Shown: one piece after another, positions 63,497-64,000 of the stretch
Numbering within the stretch: the stretch's first letter is position 1
How the letters are laid out: the number at the start of each line of letters is the position of its first letter
Assembly (NCBI GenBank): GCA_017937125.1
Contig: JAGBEH010000001.1
Location: 806,001-870,000 of the forward strand
Origin: Alistipes sp.
GTDB taxonomy: Bacteria; Bacteroidota; Bacteroidia; Bacteroidales; Rikenellaceae
DNA length: 64,000 nt
Direction: 5' to 3'
Translations under genes and position numbers: made by a program
The notes under the pieces: generated by a model
The model's input: the letters and a program-made list of their open reading frames with translations, nothing else
What the model was told of the DNA's origin: nothing
Databases searched by the model: none

Positions 63497-64000
63497 ATGA
63501 AAACAATACTCGTAACAGGAAGCAACGGGCAACTCGGCAATGAAATCCGCAAGCGGGCGAATGTCGGCAATTGCAGATATATATTTACGGATGTCGAAGA
63601 GTTGGATATTACTGACATCGGTGCCATCCGCAAAGCGGTAACCGAGAACGACATAAACGTAATCGTAAATTGTGCTGCATATACGAATGTGGATAAGGCC
63701 GAAGACGACGAAAAGCTTGCCGATCTAATCAACAATAAGGCCGTAGAGCATTTGGCAATAGCGGCGGCAGAAAACGATGCCACACTGATCCACATCTCTA
63801 CCGATTATGTTTTCGGCGGGCATGAAACCAATATTCCGCTGACCGAGAGCGATGCGGTAAATCCGCTGGGGGTATACGGGAAAACCAAACTCGCAGGCGA
63901 AGAGGCCTTGAAAAAAACGGGGTGCAAATACATTATTTTCCGCACCGCATGGTTATACTCCGAATTCGGAAAGAATTTCGTAAAGACTATGCGTCAGCTC
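63497..64000 (+). CDS. rfbD: dTDP-4-dehydrorhamnose reductase, 5' part
   Basis: The first 168 residues are present; the gene runs off the window. It starts MKTILVTGSNGQLGNEIRKR with the NADPH motif GSNGQLG. It shows CAAYTNVDKAEDD, HISTDYVFGG, and YGKTKLAGEE with the active Tyr-Lys, as in RfbD. It makes dTDP-L-rhamnose in the last step of the pathway begun by rfbA and rfbC. It lies 31 bases after the previous stop. Confidence 0.94.
   Translation, partial: MKTILVTGSNGQLGNEIRKRANVGNCRYIFTDVEELDITDIGAIRKAVTENDINVIVNCAAYTNVDKAEDDEKLADLINNKAVEHLAIAAAENDATLIHISTDYVFGGHETNIPLTESDAVNPLGVYGKTKLAGEEALKKTGCKYIIFRTAWLYSEFGKNFVKTMRQL

Overview
The window looks like a piece of a Bacteroidales chromosome, most probably Alistipes or a close Rikenellaceae relative. 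Supporting signs are: Bacteroidetes-type promoters throughout (-7 TAnnTTTG, often with TTTG 19-20 bases upstream), an Hc1-like histone, a fused FeoA-FeoB, an UpxY antiterminator, a serine DNA invertase, a cysteate synthase (sulfonolipid pathway, known from Alistipes), and a tmRNA tag GNNSYALAA. These are judgements from sequence features; no database was searched.

Layout. 1-4 kb: end of a DoxX-like gene, a secreted thioredoxin-fold protein, an Omp85-type outer-membrane protein and a phosphoethanolamine transferase. 3.8-11.6 kb: histone, feoAB with its small partner, a YidE-type transporter, lrgAB, an aminotransferase and a pentapeptide-repeat protein. 11.7-24.5 kb: housekeeping genes (purT, ssrA, deoD, ftsE, gyrB, udk, mutS, a RecD-like helicase, a DUF3822 gene, rsmD, tRNA-Asp). 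25-31 kb: two TonB-dependent receptors around a hydrolase gene broken by one amber codon. 31-36 kb: manA, cysteate synthase and the two enzymes of the carboxyspermidine route, then tRNA-Lys. 36-41.5 kb: two surface lipoproteins next to an Mpi-like serine invertase, with several inverted repeats and a C9 homopolymer. 41.8-50.4 kb: etfBA with an acyl-CoA dehydrogenase, a LytTR regulator and a type II fatty-acid cluster (acpP, fabH, fabF, fabZ, fabG). 51.3-64 kb: an extracellular or capsular polysaccharide locus that starts with upxY and runs on past the window.

The polysaccharide locus holds upxY, glycosyltransferases, the dTDP-rhamnose genes rfbA, rfbC and rfbD, a Wzx flippase, a Wzy-like polymerase and a DUF1972 (rhamnosyltransferase-like) enzyme. 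Genes overlap or abut and are probably one long transcript that depends on UpxY.

The most unusual signal is a set of nine-base G tracts. Three lie inside or at the start of glycosyltransferase genes of this locus, and one of those genes (DUF4422 type) is out of frame at its tract. A fourth run, C9 on the plus strand (G9 on the coding strand), sits just upstream of the GLUG-repeat surface lipoprotein. Together with the invertase and its nearby inverted repeats, this suggests two independent phase-variation mechanisms acting on surface structures: slipped-strand repeats and DNA inversion. This is inference and needs reads or population data to confirm.
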